Notes under the pieces: generated by a model
Seen by the model: only the letters and a program-made list of their open reading frames with translations
Databases searched by the model: none
What the model was told of the DNA's origin: nothing
Assembly (NCBI GenBank): GCA_029932715.1
Contig: JAOZPO010000046.1
Span: 1 to 5,566 of the forward strand
DNA: 5,566 bases
Source: Halobacteria archaeon
Lineage (GTDB): Archaea; Halobacteriota; Syntropharchaeia; Alkanophagales; Methanospirareceae
Direction of reading: 5' to 3'
Part shown: positions 5,543 through 5,566 of the stretch, piece after piece
How the letters are laid out: each line of letters opens with the position of its first letter
How positions within the stretch are numbered: the stretch's first letter is position 1
Made by a program: the position numbers and the translations under genes

Positions 5543-5566
5543 CTCAAAAACTTTATTCCTTTTGAG
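5543..5566 (+). terminator. Inverted repeat at the right edge, after the radical SAM gene
   Basis: CTCAAAA (5543-5549) pairs exactly with TTTTGAG (5560-5566) around a 10-base loop, starting 7 bases after the stop codon. The arm reaches the last base of the window, so its full length and any T run are not visible. A 3' hairpin of this gene is the simplest reading. Confidence 0.35.

Noticed and set aside
5538..5566. ATG right after the radical SAM stop, giving MYSKTLFLL to the window edge, as a possible next gene.
   Set aside because: Only nine codons are visible, no Shine-Dalgarno precedes it, and the same bases form an inverted repeat better explained as a 3' hairpin.

Overview
The window looks like ordinary chromosome from a euryarchaeon. 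Three proteins point there: a cupin-type (archaeal) glucose-6-phosphate isomerase, a lumazine synthase that reads almost like the Methanocaldococcus and Methanothermobacter enzymes, and a histidine kinase with the RHDxxN H-box common in methanogen-related archaea. Promoters are TATA-like elements 25-50 bases from start codons, and T-rich stretches follow genes. A methanogen or anaerobic methane or alkane oxidiser (Methanomicrobia/ANME/Syntrophoarchaeum type) would fit, but the sequence alone does not fix the lineage.

Layout, left to right. (1) A COG2236-type phosphoribosyltransferase on +, its 5' end cut off by the window edge, with a winged-helix-like C-terminal tail. (2) ribH, 6,7-dimethyl-8-ribityllumazine synthase, on +, behind a T-run/TATA junction and a good Shine-Dalgarno. 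(3) A 155-base convergent intergenic region with a long hairpin and a short repeat-like element. (4) On -, a soluble receiver-histidine kinase hybrid; its TATA-like box is framed by a perfect 8-base inverted repeat. (5) On -, argB, N-acetylglutamate kinase of the arginine-sensitive type. (6) On -, the cupin phosphoglucose isomerase. (7) On +, divergent from (6), a SplB-like radical SAM protein with a second C-x3-C-x2-C cluster in its C-terminal region. The two divergent genes seem to share one TATA element, and the radical SAM transcript is probably leaderless.

The genes do not form one pathway: nucleotide salvage, riboflavin/F420-precursor supply, signalling, arginine synthesis and sugar phosphate metabolism lie side by side, each with its own apparent promoter. 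I see no mobile element, CRISPR array, tRNA or rRNA, and no gene-free stretch over 300 bases. The least explained items are the radical SAM protein's extra cysteine cluster, the dyad around the kinase promoter, the tandem 9-mers upstream of argB, and the hairpin after ribH.
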